Positions 1 through 7,492 of a DNA stretch of 10,892 nt are shown one piece after another; positions within the stretch are counted from its first letter, which is position 1; every line of letters begins with the position of its first letter. Location of the stretch: positions 1-10,892 of the forward strand of contig JBGUER010000107.1 in the NCBI GenBank assembly GCA_041821285.1. Reading direction: 5' to 3'. The translations under genes and the position numbers were made by a program. The notes under the pieces were generated by a model. It did not search any database, was not told the DNA's origin, and saw only the letters and a list, made by a program, of their open reading frames with translations. Source of the stretch: JAJBWD01 sp041821285 (lineage in GTDB: Bacteria; Bacillota; Clostridia; Clostridiales; Clostridiaceae).

Positions 1-7
1 TAAATCA

Positions 8-62
8 ATAGATTCCAAAGAAAATAGATTTTAAAGAAAATAGATCCTAAAGAAAACGGATA
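8..62. repeat. 16-bp tandem repeat, three units plus a degenerate remnant
   Basis: Three consecutive 16-base units start at 8, 24 and 40. Each has the form atagat-NNN-aaagaaa, where the middle bases vary (tcc, ttt, cct). A decayed fourth start (acggata) follows at 56-62. The 16-base period is not a multiple of three and the units contain in-frame stops, so it is not part of a coding sequence. It lies upstream of the response-regulator leader and may begin before the window. Its function is unknown. Confidence 0.8.
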
Positions 63-65
63 GAG

Positions 66-92
66 TTCACTTTTCAAACATATCATTACAAT
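66..92 (+). promoter_or_regulatory. weak candidate promoter of the first two-component operon
   Basis: A TACAAT -10-like hexamer (87-92) is preceded by TTCACT (66-71) with a short 15-base spacer. It is the best sigma-A-like pair I see between the tandem repeat and the ribosome site, but both the -35 match and the spacing are poor. Transcription could equally begin upstream of the window. Confidence 0.22.
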
Positions 93-128
93 AAAAACGG
101 TCATTGAGAGCAAACTAAGGAGGAGTCT

Positions 129-887
129 ATGAAAATAAAAGTATTAGTAGTAGAGGATAAAGAATCATTAAACCGTAGTCTAGTGAGAATGTTAGAAAAA
201 GAAGGATATACCGCATTTGGTGCATTAGATGAAGTTCAAGCAAAATTAAAATTTTTAGCTGAAAAACCACATATTATACTCCTTGATATTATGTTGCCAA
301 ATGGTAATGGTTATGATTTGATACCTTTCTTTAAAAAACATAGTGACAGTAGAATTTTGATGTTATCGGCTTTAGATGACAAAGAAAGTAAGATGATTTC
401 TTATGAAAATGGGGCTGATGACTATATAACAAAGCCATTTGACCTAGATGAACTTATATATAAACTAAGGAGTATAAAAAAAAGAATAATCATTCAACTA
501 AAAGTATATCAACTGGGAGACGTAAATTTTGATATAAACACCAATAAAATAGAATGTGAAGGAAAAGTATTTACTATTCAGCCTAGCCAAATAAAACTTT
601 TAAAAATATTGTACGAAAAGAATGAGGTTAATAGCTACCTTGATAAAACTGAGTTTAGTGATTTCTTTAATGAAGATGTTAATGTAAATTATCGTATGCA
701 GACATTAGTAGCAAGGCTTAGGAAGAATTTATTGAAAATAGGAAGTGAAGAGATTATTATAGAAACAATTTATGACAAAGGGTATCGATTAGTAGTTTGT
801 TTATCAGAGAAAGATCAAGAGAAAAATCAAGAAAGAAATAATAGTAATCATAGTAATCAAAAACATAATGGAAGTACTGATGAATAA
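129..887 (+). CDS. OmpR/PhoB-family response regulator with a hydrophilic C-terminal tail
   Basis: DNA-binding partner of the kinase encoded directly downstream. The receiver domain (about residues 1-118) shows the acidic pair E9-D10, the phosphoacceptor D53 in LLDIMLPNGNGYDL, S80 in MLSALDD and K102 in DYITKPF. A winged-helix domain follows at about 126-224, with RMQTLVARLRKNL as the probable recognition-helix region and ETIYDKGYRLV as the C-terminal hairpin. The last 25 or so residues are rich in N, Q, K, E and H and extend past the usual OmpR end, giving 252 residues where about 225-235 is typical. The start is set by a perfect AAGGAGG (117-123) five bases before the ATG. The 3' end overlaps the kinase start, so the two are co-translated. 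Target genes are unknown; the downstream surface-protein genes are plausible by position only. Confidence 0.93.
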   Translation: MKIKVLVVEDKESLNRSLVRMLEKEGYTAFGALDEVQAKLKFLAEKPHIILLDIMLPNGNGYDLIPFFKKHSDSRILMLSALDDKESKMISYENGADDYITKPFDLDELIYKLRSIKKRIIIQLKVYQLGDVNFDINTNKIECEGKVFTIQPSQIKLLKILYEKNEVNSYLDKTEFSDFFNEDVNVNYRMQTLVARLRKNLLKIGSEEIIIETIYDKGYRLVVCLSEKDQEKNQERNNSNHSNQKHNGSTDE

Positions 888-2694
888 AAATACAGCAAAA
901 ACAATAAAAAAAATAGCTTTAGTTATATTTTTATTAATAGCAATAAGACTTATTGTGCTTTATAGTTTTAATAGTGTAAATATACATTCTAGTGATTATA
1001 TAAATGTTGTAGATAGAGTAGTAACAGACGATCAGATACAAAAGGATTCTATAAAAACACTATTATTAGAAAGTGATAATGACAAAGAAAATACTTTTTT
1101 TATAGAGTCTGAAACCATGAAAAGTATTGCATTTATATATGAAGGTGGGGAATACCCTTTTGATATCTATGTAAATGGCAAAATAAGAGCGCAAAATAAT
1201 GATAAAACAATAAATGGATATTCAGAAGAGTTTGCTTATAGTGTATTTGATGTGGGAAAAGAAGATTATAAAAAAGTAAATGCTGATTATCTAGTGAAAA
1301 TACAAATAGTTAGAAATAATAAAATAAATAGACAACTTGTTTTTTTTGTAGGAACAAAAGATATGATAAGAAAAAGTCTTACGTTAAGAACTATGTATAA
1401 CACATTAATGTGGATTTGTTTTATTATTATTTTAATAATAAGTAGTTTGTTATATTATAGGGACAAAGCTAATTATATGCTGATTATTCTTTTAATTAGT
1501 ATAGTTTCGGTTTTTAAATGTATAGTTTCTGGTGAATTACCACTGCTAGTGGATTTGTTTGGAATTACCATTAACAATTATTTGTTTTACGAAAGACTAA
1601 CTTATGTTGTGAATTATTTCTTGTATCAAATTTTAATTTATTTTTTATATCAATTTAAGGTAAAAAAAATCTACATCTATATATACATAAGTCTATTTGC
1701 AATAATAGCAGAGCTTTATGTAGTTCAAGAGAACTTACGTGCATTTATAATTTTATATTATATTGGTGCCATAATTATAATGATAATGAATTTAATAGGG
1801 TATATTAAGGACAAGCCATATAGTATGATTCTTCTCATTACCTATAGTATATTTGCAGGATTTAATTTATATGCTATTTTTGTTGCTGCTAAATTATTCA
1901 AACCGGGATTTGCAGGGTCAATAATTAATGGTCCTCAAATTGGCAGTATTATTTATGTATTTGGGCTTTTATCTGCTGTTATTATGACTTATTTTAAAAA
2001 AATGCAAGATTATGAAAAGCAGCAGAAGGAGTATGAAAGAATTGCTTTAATCAGAGGAATTGGACATGATTTAAAATTACCAATGTCGGTAATAAAACTT
2101 AATAATCAAATGATTGAAAAATATGATATGACAGAAGAAGAAAAAAGAGAGTACACTAAAACTACTACAGAAGCAGTAAATGAATTAGAAAAAATGACAG
2201 ACAATATTAATAGTTATTTAAATGTTCGAAACAATACTATTGGTGAATACTCCACCAGTATAAAAGATAGTATAGAGAAATTAAAAAATCGTTATAGTGT
2301 TTATAGAGAAGAAAATTATAAATATACAGTAATAAGCGATGAAAAGGATTATATTTTGCCAATAAATCCTTTGCAATTTAATAGAATGCTTTATAATTTA
2401 GTGGACAATGCTTTTAAATATAATAAGGATTGTGGAGAAGTTAGAATTGAATACAAAGTAGAAAAAAAAATAGTGATTATTATAGAGGATACTGGAATTG
2501 GTATGGAACAAGAGGAAATGGACAAAATATTTCAACCGTTTTATAGAATAGACAAAAGTCGAACACAAGAAGGTTTAGGGCTTGGACTTAGTGTAGTGGC
2601 AGGTGTTATAGATAGTATAAAAGCAGAGATAAAAATAGAAAGTAAAAAAGGAATTGGTACAAAAATAACTCTTATTATCCCTAAAAATCTATAA
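880..2694 (+). CDS. membrane receptor histidine kinase, 7TMR-DISM-like
   Basis: Sensor kinase paired with the upstream regulator. Numbering is from the ATG at 880, which has GGAAG five bases upstream and overlaps the regulator's stop; an in-frame ATG at 868 lacks a ribosome site. A first membrane segment (about 12-28) precedes an extracellular domain (about 31-165). Seven hydrophobic segments follow between about 175 and 372, and then a cytoplasmic kinase. The H-box is GHDLKLP with H396, the N-box is LVDNAFKYN with N510, G1 is EDTGIG with D537, the F-box is FQPFYRID and G2 is EGLGLGLSVV. One segment, an extracellular domain, seven segments and a catalytic output is the layout of 7TMR-DISM receptors, which are thought to sense extracellular ligands, often carbohydrates. 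That assignment rests on topology, since I cannot run a profile. The kinase core is complete, with no missing catalytic residue. Confidence 0.92.
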   Translation: MNKNTAKTIKKIALVIFLLIAIRLIVLYSFNSVNIHSSDYINVVDRVVTDDQIQKDSIKTLLLESDNDKENTFFIESETMKSIAFIYEGGEYPFDIYVNGKIRAQNNDKTINGYSEEFAYSVFDVGKEDYKKVNADYLVKIQIVRNNKINRQLVFFVGTKDMIRKSLTLRTMYNTLMWICFIIILIISSLLYYRDKANYMLIILLISIVSVFKCIVSGELPLLVDLFGITINNYLFYERLTYVVNYFLYQILIYFLYQFKVKKIYIYIYISLFAIIAELYVVQENLRAFIILYYIGAIIIMIMNLIGYIKDKPYSMILLITYSIFAGFNLYAIFVAAKLFKPGFAGSIINGPQIGSIIYVFGLLSAVIMTYFKKMQDYEKQQKEYERIALIRGIGHDLKLPMSVIKLNNQMIEKYDMTEEEKREYTKTTTEAVNELEKMTDNINSYLNVRNNTIGEYSTSIKDSIEKLKNRYSVYREENYKYTVISDEKDYILPINPLQFNRMLYNLVDNAFKYNKDCGEVRIEYKVEKKIVIIIEDTGIGMEQEEMDKIFQPFYRIDKSRTQEGLGLGLSVVAGVIDSIKAEIKIESKKGIGTKITLIIPKNL

Positions 2695-2711
2695 TTACGA
2701 CAAAAAACTAT

Positions 2712-2752
2712 AGATTAAATCTTACCAAGTGGTAAGGTTTAATCTTTTTTTT
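2712..2752 (+). terminator. rho-independent terminator of the first two-component operon
   Basis: A 15-bp stem (arms 2712-2726 and 2731-2745, one G-T wobble) with a four-base loop is followed by a run of eight T (2745-2752). It lies 17 bases past the kinase stop and ends that operon. Confidence 0.93.
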
Positions 2753-2830
2753 GTATGAATGTGGTATTATCATTTGTAAACAGAGAAATCTTAAATATTT
2801 TTTTATCTATAATTAAAAATGGGGGCGTAT

Positions 2831-3643
2831 ATGATGGAAAAAAAAATATGTTCTAACTGTGTAATTGTAGTAGCAATAATATTTGCAGTAATAATATCTT
2901 CAATTTTTGTTGTAATATGTAATAGTAATCCTAAAAATTATAGTGTTGATAGTGATGAAATAAATAATAAGCAAGAAAATTTAAAGCAATCAAAAATTGT
3001 TGCAATAAGTACAAGTTCTACAAAAAAAAATATAGAAGATGAAGTAGATGTGTTAGTAGATATAGATGGATCGGAACCTAATATGGCAAATATAGGAAAT
3101 AAAGAAAAGTATACTCATAATAATTGGTATAATTCAAGTCAAACCATAAAAGCGAGTTTTACACAAACTTCAGGATCCCAAGGAAAATTACAATTTAAAG
3201 TAAACGACGAAGATTGGGCAGACGGTGATGAGATTTTAGTAAGTACAGAAGGGGAAAATTATGTAAGTTACAGAGTTGTTGATTCTTTAGGGGGGAAAAC
3301 CATTGCTGAAACAGTACAAGTAAACATAGATATGACAGCGCCCATTAATCCTGAAATTTATATTGAGAAAAAGAAATTAAAATCATTTTTTAATACAATA
3401 AGTTTTGGAATATTTCACATGAAAACTTTAGAGATAAATATAACAGTAGATAGTAATATATCGGGATTAAAAAAGATAGAATGTCAAAATATATCTAAGA
3501 ATGAAGAGTATAATCCGGAAGGTACATGGTCAAATTATGAAAATCCATTTACAATAGAATCTAATGACCAAAGTATAATATATGCAAAAATCACAGATAA
3601 AGCAGGAAATTTTGTGATAATAAATACAGAGAGTATGAATTAA
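2831..3643 (+). CDS. small membrane-anchored protein with two Ig-like surface modules
   Basis: Exported protein of unknown function. The preferred start is ATG 2831, because a GGGGGCG ribosome-site-like stretch (2821-2827) sits just upstream; an ATG at 2819 would place that stretch inside the gene. A short basic N-terminus and a hydrophobic segment (about 9-31) make an uncleaved signal-anchor. A polar linker follows, then two beta-rich modules. The first (about 92-171) begins NNWYNSS and ends DMTAP, matching a module in the large RCC1 protein downstream. The second (about 175-267) carries FFNTISFGIFHMKTLEI and ends ITDKAGNFVIINTES, a pattern familiar from Ig-like repeats of large Firmicute surface proteins. 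The protein stops just after this AGN motif, with no sortase signal. It may be a short derivative of a longer adhesin or a stand-alone protein; I see no frameshift. It has its own terminator. Confidence 0.85.
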   Translation: MMEKKICSNCVIVVAIIFAVIISSIFVVICNSNPKNYSVDSDEINNKQENLKQSKIVAISTSSTKKNIEDEVDVLVDIDGSEPNMANIGNKEKYTHNNWYNSSQTIKASFTQTSGSQGKLQFKVNDEDWADGDEILVSTEGENYVSYRVVDSLGGKTIAETVQVNIDMTAPINPEIYIEKKKLKSFFNTISFGIFHMKTLEINITVDSNISGLKKIECQNISKNEEYNPEGTWSNYENPFTIESNDQSIIYAKITDKAGNFVIINTESMN

Positions 3644-3664
3644 CTATAGATCTATATTGATTTG

Positions 3665-3706
3665 AAACAGACCCAAGCGAAAAATGAATCGTTTGGGTCT
3701 GTTTTA
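3665..3706 (+). terminator. rho-independent terminator after the Ig-like protein gene
   Basis: A 15-bp stem (3665-3679 with 3690-3704, one G-T wobble) carries a GACCC/GGGTC core, a ten-base loop and a downstream T-rich stretch. Because the 5' side of the stem starts with A residues, it could also work on the opposite strand. It isolates the Ig-like gene from the RCC1 gene. Confidence 0.93.
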
Positions 3707-3722
3707 TTAATTTTGTTATTAA

Positions 3723-3768
3723 TTGTTTAAAATACTCACAAGATAGCGTATAATATGTATTATAATAC
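3723..3768 (+). promoter_or_regulatory. candidate promoter/operator region of the RCC1 surface-protein gene
   Basis: Two perfect TATAAT hexamers (3749-3754 and 3761-3766) lie downstream of TTGTTT (3723-3728). The spacer from TTGTTT to the first -10 is 20 bases, which is long, so the -35 assignment is uncertain. The second TATAAT is embedded in a perfect 12-bp palindrome, gtattataatac (3757-3768), which could be an operator. The leader to the ATG would be about 100 bases. Confidence 0.4.
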
Positions 3769-3870
3769 AATAAATAAGAGGAATTCATAAAAAATAACAT
3801 TATTATAGAGCATATATATAAAATAGAGAAAGTTTATTCACTGAATCTATTAAAAAAAGAGGGGAGTATA

Positions 3871-6800
3871 ATGAAAAACAAAAGGAGTTTAAGTTTTGCA
3901 ACATCAATTGTTATGATGTTTTCAATAATGCTATCACCAAGTGCATCGGTATATGCGGATAGCGTGCCAGAATCAGTCCAATACAATGTTACGATTAATG
4001 GTGGAGAAAACGGGATAGCAACGGATGGGACAAACACGGGGGCAAGAATAACAACTCAAGTCACGGAGGGTGAGACATTACCTGGCAGTTTTGGAGCTAT
4101 TGCAAATAATGGCTACAAACTTGATGGCTTTAGCTATTCTGACATAAAACAAATTTCCGCAGGTGTCTATCATACAATAATATTAAAAAATGATGGGACA
4201 GTATGGGCTGCAGGTAGTAATTCTTATGGGCAATTAGGACTTGGAGATATTAATAACACGAATATATTTATTCAAGTACCTGGAATGGATAATGTCAAAG
4301 ATATTTTCACAGGCAAATATCATACAATGATATTAAAAGATAATGGAGAAGTATGGGCTACGGGCTATAATTATTTTGGGCAACTAGGACTTGGGGATAA
4401 GGATGATAGAAATATATTTACTCAAGTATCAGAAATATCTGATGTCAAAGACATTTCCACCGGTGGCTTGCATACAATGATATTAAAAATTGATAATACA
4501 GTATGGGCTACAGGTATGAATGCTTTTGGGCAACTAGGACTTGGAGATAAGGATGATAGAAATATATTCACTAAAGTAGAAGGAATGGCTGATGTCAAAG
4601 CTATTTCCACTTGTAGCAATTCTACAATAATATTAAAAATTGACGGAACAGTATGGGGTGCAGGTGCTAATGGTTTTGGACAACTAGGACTTGGGGAAAA
4701 GTTTTTGACAAATATATTTATTAAGATACCAGGTGTGTCTGGAGTTAAAGCTATTTCCAACGATTACAATCATGCAATGATATTAAAAGAAAACGGGGAA
4801 GTATGGGCTACGGGTAAGAATGATGCTGGACAACTAGGACTTGGGGATCTTGTTAATAGAAATACATTTACTCAAGTAACAGGAATGTCAGATGTCAAAG
4901 ATATTTCAGAAGGACTTTATCATACAATGATATTAAAAGATACCGGAGAAGTATGGGCTACGGGTGCTAATAATAATGGGGAACTAGGAATTGGAGATAA
5001 TGATGCTAGAAATATATTTACTCAAGTATCAGATATGTCTGATGTCAAAGCTATTTATGCCGGTGATAATCATACAATAATATTAAAAAATGATAATACA
5101 GTATGGTCTACAGGTATTAATAGTTGTGGACAACTAGGACTTGGAGATAGGACTAATAGAAATACATTTACAGAAGTTACACAAAATATACCAACAATTA
5201 CTACGGATTTATCAACAATTAAGATACAGAAAGATATGATATTTACAGCGGTGTATAGTAAATTGCCAAACGCTACGGTAACAATGAGTAATGACATTTC
5301 AAAAATCTATGATGGTACTGCTGTAAGTGTACCTACATATACGAGCAATAGTGAAGGTGCAGTGGAAATTGAGTATAAAGAAAAAGATGCAGATGATAAC
5401 ACATACGATGAGGTAGCTCCAGTAAATGCAGGTAGCTATACTGTAAGAGTAAGTGCAGCGTCAGATAATAATTATTATACTGCAAGTACAACAGAAGACT
5501 TTACAATATCAAAGAAAGATATAGGTATTTCAGAGGTTACTGTAAATGATAAAATTTATGATGGCAATGCAAATGCTATCATTGCAAGTTCAGGAGAACT
5601 ATCATCAAACTATGATGGTGATAATTTAACTATAGTTAATGGAGTGGCAAGCTTTGTTAGCAAAGATGTTGCAAATAATATATCTGTGATGTTCAGCGGT
5701 TTTACCCTTGGCGGAAGTGCAAAGGATAATTACAATTTAACCGAACAACCATTAGGTACAACTGCAAACATTAATAAAAAGGCATTAACAGTAATTCCAG
5801 ATTTTAATCAAAGTAAAATATATGGACAAGCAGATCCAGTACTTAAGTATTCATATATCGGAAATATATTAGGAGAAGTTCCTTTGCTTAGCGGCTCGCT
5901 TTCAAGGAATAGTGGAAATGATATTGGAAGTTACGCAATAAATCAAAATGATTTAGCGATAATAGATAACGGTTCTTTCCTTGCAAATAATTATATGCTG
6001 GTAATTCTAACAGGAGCGAATTTTGAAATAAAGGAATACAATGTAGAAGAAAAGGCAGTGTTAAACGATCCACAAGGAATAAATAATTGGTATACAAGTT
6101 CAGTGTCATTAACTGCACCTGATGGATTTAACATTAGTAATAGCAATGCTTTAACAGGAAACACATGGAGTAATAGCTTGACACTAAATAATGATGATGG
6201 CATATTAAAAAGTGCTACATATTATTTAAAGAGAATTACTGATGGTGCTATATCAAAACAGCTTACATCAGATGAATATAAAGTGGATAAAACAAACCCA
6301 GTAATATCTGGAGCCATAGACTCCTCAAAATATTTTATAGGAAGAGTAATAAATGCAGATGACAGTTTAGGCGAAATGGACAAATTAGTTTATACAAAGG
6401 ATGATGGAGAAGAAGTCACATTTACTAGTGGGAAATTCTTCGACTCACCAGGAAGCTATACTATAACGGCAAAAGACATGGCAGGAAATGAAGCTAAACT
6501 TAATTTTCAAATAAAAGTACTTCCAAGTTTAGAAGATATAACATATACAGATAGCTCCAAAAACCTTATTGAAGATATAAGACAAGAATATGATGATCAT
6601 GAGGATTTATCTGAGCCATACAAAACTAATATGGACAATGAAATAAAAGCATTAGAAACTAAATATACTTTATTAGATAATGAAGTTAAAGATGTAAAAG
6701 AAAAAACACACAACCTTCCAGAAGCTTCTGAAATAACAAGGGAAGATAAAGATCAGATAATAAAGGCTAGTGAATCCTATGAAAAATTAAATGATGATCA

Positions 6801-7416
6801 GAAAAGAGCTATAAATGAAGAAGAACTAAATAAATTAAATGCTGCTATTGAAGCTTTAATATTAGCAATGCTTTATGATAAACCCACTGATACTACTGTA
6901 GCTGGTGTGGATGGCACATATTTTAATCCAGCTGTTTATTTAGTGGTAATTCCTATAGCAGCGGATGGAGCTGAAAGTAAAACACAATTTAAATCTGCCT
7001 ATAGCAATGTAGAAAAAGCTTCCAAAACAAATGAAGAACTAAATGAAAAAGAATTAGTAGCACTTTATGATGTATCACTATTTAAAGGAAGTACAAAGGT
7101 TCAGCCAGATGGAAAAATAAAAGTGAAAATCAAAATCCCTGATAATTTAATTGGCAGAGAAGGGCTAGACATTATTTATATAGCAGATGATGGAGAGGTA
7201 ACCCCTATGCATGCCACAATAGAAGGAGAATATCTAGTATTTATAACTACACATTTTAGTGACTATGCTATTGTTGCAAAGCCACTAGAGGAATCTAATG
7301 ACACTATAATAGAACAAACAGGATCGCCAATGGATTTTAATATATTATTATTATTTGGTATATTGATAAGTCTGCTTGGAGCTGTTGTTATAAAAAAGCA
7401 ATACAAAAGAAATTAA
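3871..7416 (+). CDS. large cell-surface protein with seven RCC1 repeats and YDG/MBG, Ig-like and helical modules
   Basis: Secreted protein, probably an adhesin or ligand-binding protein; exact function unknown. The ATG follows GAGGGGAG (3859-3866). A signal peptide (1-29) has a likely cut after VYA. Residues 38-91 resemble the first half of an InlB-type B-repeat/bacterial repeat domain, and STIKIQKDMIFTAVYS (to 463) resembles its last half. Between them sit seven RCC1 repeats of exactly 50 residues (92-441, pattern HTxILK-x(5)-VWATG-x-N-x(2)-GQLGLGD), expected to form one seven-bladed propeller. Next come YDG/MBG-type domains (YDG at 480 and 563; MBG_2-like 638-721), an NNWYTSS Ig-like module (about 738-810), another Ig-like domain (810-883) and a helical region (886-1002) containing YEKLNDDQKRAI. 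A surface domain (about 1010-1140) ends HFSDYAIV. The end is IEQTG (1147-1151), a membrane helix and KKQYKRN, so it is membrane-held or anchored by an atypical sortase signal. Confidence 0.93.
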   Translation: MKNKRSLSFATSIVMMFSIMLSPSASVYADSVPESVQYNVTINGGENGIATDGTNTGARITTQVTEGETLPGSFGAIANNGYKLDGFSYSDIKQISAGVYHTIILKNDGTVWAAGSNSYGQLGLGDINNTNIFIQVPGMDNVKDIFTGKYHTMILKDNGEVWATGYNYFGQLGLGDKDDRNIFTQVSEISDVKDISTGGLHTMILKIDNTVWATGMNAFGQLGLGDKDDRNIFTKVEGMADVKAISTCSNSTIILKIDGTVWGAGANGFGQLGLGEKFLTNIFIKIPGVSGVKAISNDYNHAMILKENGEVWATGKNDAGQLGLGDLVNRNTFTQVTGMSDVKDISEGLYHTMILKDTGEVWATGANNNGELGIGDNDARNIFTQVSDMSDVKAIYAGDNHTIILKNDNTVWSTGINSCGQLGLGDRTNRNTFTEVTQNIPTITTDLSTIKIQKDMIFTAVYSKLPNATVTMSNDISKIYDGTAVSVPTYTSNSEGAVEIEYKEKDADDNTYDEVAPVNAGSYTVRVSAASDNNYYTASTTEDFTISKKDIGISEVTVNDKIYDGNANAIIASSGELSSNYDGDNLTIVNGVASFVSKDVANNISVMFSGFTLGGSAKDNYNLTEQPLGTTANINKKALTVIPDFNQSKIYGQADPVLKYSYIGNILGEVPLLSGSLSRNSGNDIGSYAINQNDLAIIDNGSFLANNYMLVILTGANFEIKEYNVEEKAVLNDPQGINNWYTSSVSLTAPDGFNISNSNALTGNTWSNSLTLNNDDGILKSATYYLKRITDGAISKQLTSDEYKVDKTNPVISGAIDSSKYFIGRVINADDSLGEMDKLVYTKDDGEEVTFTSGKFFDSPGSYTITAKDMAGNEAKLNFQIKVLPSLEDITYTDSSKNLIEDIRQEYDDHEDLSEPYKTNMDNEIKALETKYTLLDNEVKDVKEKTHNLPEASEITREDKDQIIKASESYEKLNDDQKRAINEEELNKLNAAIEALILAMLYDKPTDTTVAGVDGTYFNPAVYLVVIPIAADGAESKTQFKSAYSNVEKASKTNEELNEKELVALYDVSLFKGSTKVQPDGKIKVKIKIPDNLIGREGLDIIYIADDGEVTPMHATIEGEYLVFITTHFSDYAIVAKPLEESNDTIIEQTGSPMDFNILLLFGILISLLGAVVIKKQYKRN
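4144..5193 (+). repeat. seven in-frame 150-bp tandem units encoding RCC1 repeats
   Basis: Units begin at 4144, 4294, 4444, 4594, 4744, 4894 and 5044. All are exactly 150 bases with no insertion or deletion, and stretches such as caactaggacttggggat recur almost unchanged. The DNA similarity suggests recent duplication or ongoing gene conversion. Unit 4 is the most divergent: SNSTIILK replaces HTxILK and GLGE replaces GLGD. Units 2, 5 and 6 share the GEVWATG variant, while units 1, 3, 4 and 7 carry TVW. Confidence 0.95.
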
Positions 7417-7436
7417 TCTAAACTCTATCAAAATAA

Positions 7437-7492
7437 GGGGACAGGTATTAAATATATATAATGTATATTATATATATTTAATACCTGTCCCC
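7437..7492. repeat. 56-bp near-perfect palindrome, REP/REPIN-like
   Basis: The arms 7437-7462 and 7467-7492 pair over 26 bp without mismatch around the central gtat. The ends are ggggacaggtatt and aatacctgtcccc. It lies 20 bases after the RCC1 stop and 30 bases before the next start. No T-run follows, so it is not a standard terminator, although as RNA it would form a very stable hairpin. The GC-rich ends with an AT-rich centre, and a half copy at 9815-9841, suggest a REP-type mobile palindrome. No transposase gene is nearby. Confidence 0.85.

Noticed and set aside
2774..2813. TTGTAA and TATAAT as a promoter for the Ig-like protein gene
   Set aside because: The spacer is 28 bases and the -10 lies too close to the start; no good pair was found.
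2831..2930. Lipoprotein signal in the Ig-like protein (VVIC)
   Set aside because: The residue before the cysteine is isoleucine rather than G, A or S, and the hydrophobic segment is long; a signal-anchor fits better.
4422..4760. Antisense open frame of 112 codons across the RCC1 repeats
   Set aside because: It mirrors the repeated codons of the RCC1 gene, lacks a ribosome site and has no recognisable domain.
4144..5193. CRISPR array
   Set aside because: The 150-bp periodicity is in frame and codes for RCC1 repeats; there are no short repeats with unique spacers.
4144..5193. RCC1 repeats as evidence of transfer from a eukaryote or of a chromatin role
   Set aside because: RCC1-type repeats are common in bacterial surface proteins, and this protein has a signal peptide and bacterial surface domains.
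7437..7492. Palindrome as a rho-independent terminator
   Set aside because: No T-run follows on either side of the stem, and the stem is far longer than in the window's three clear terminators.
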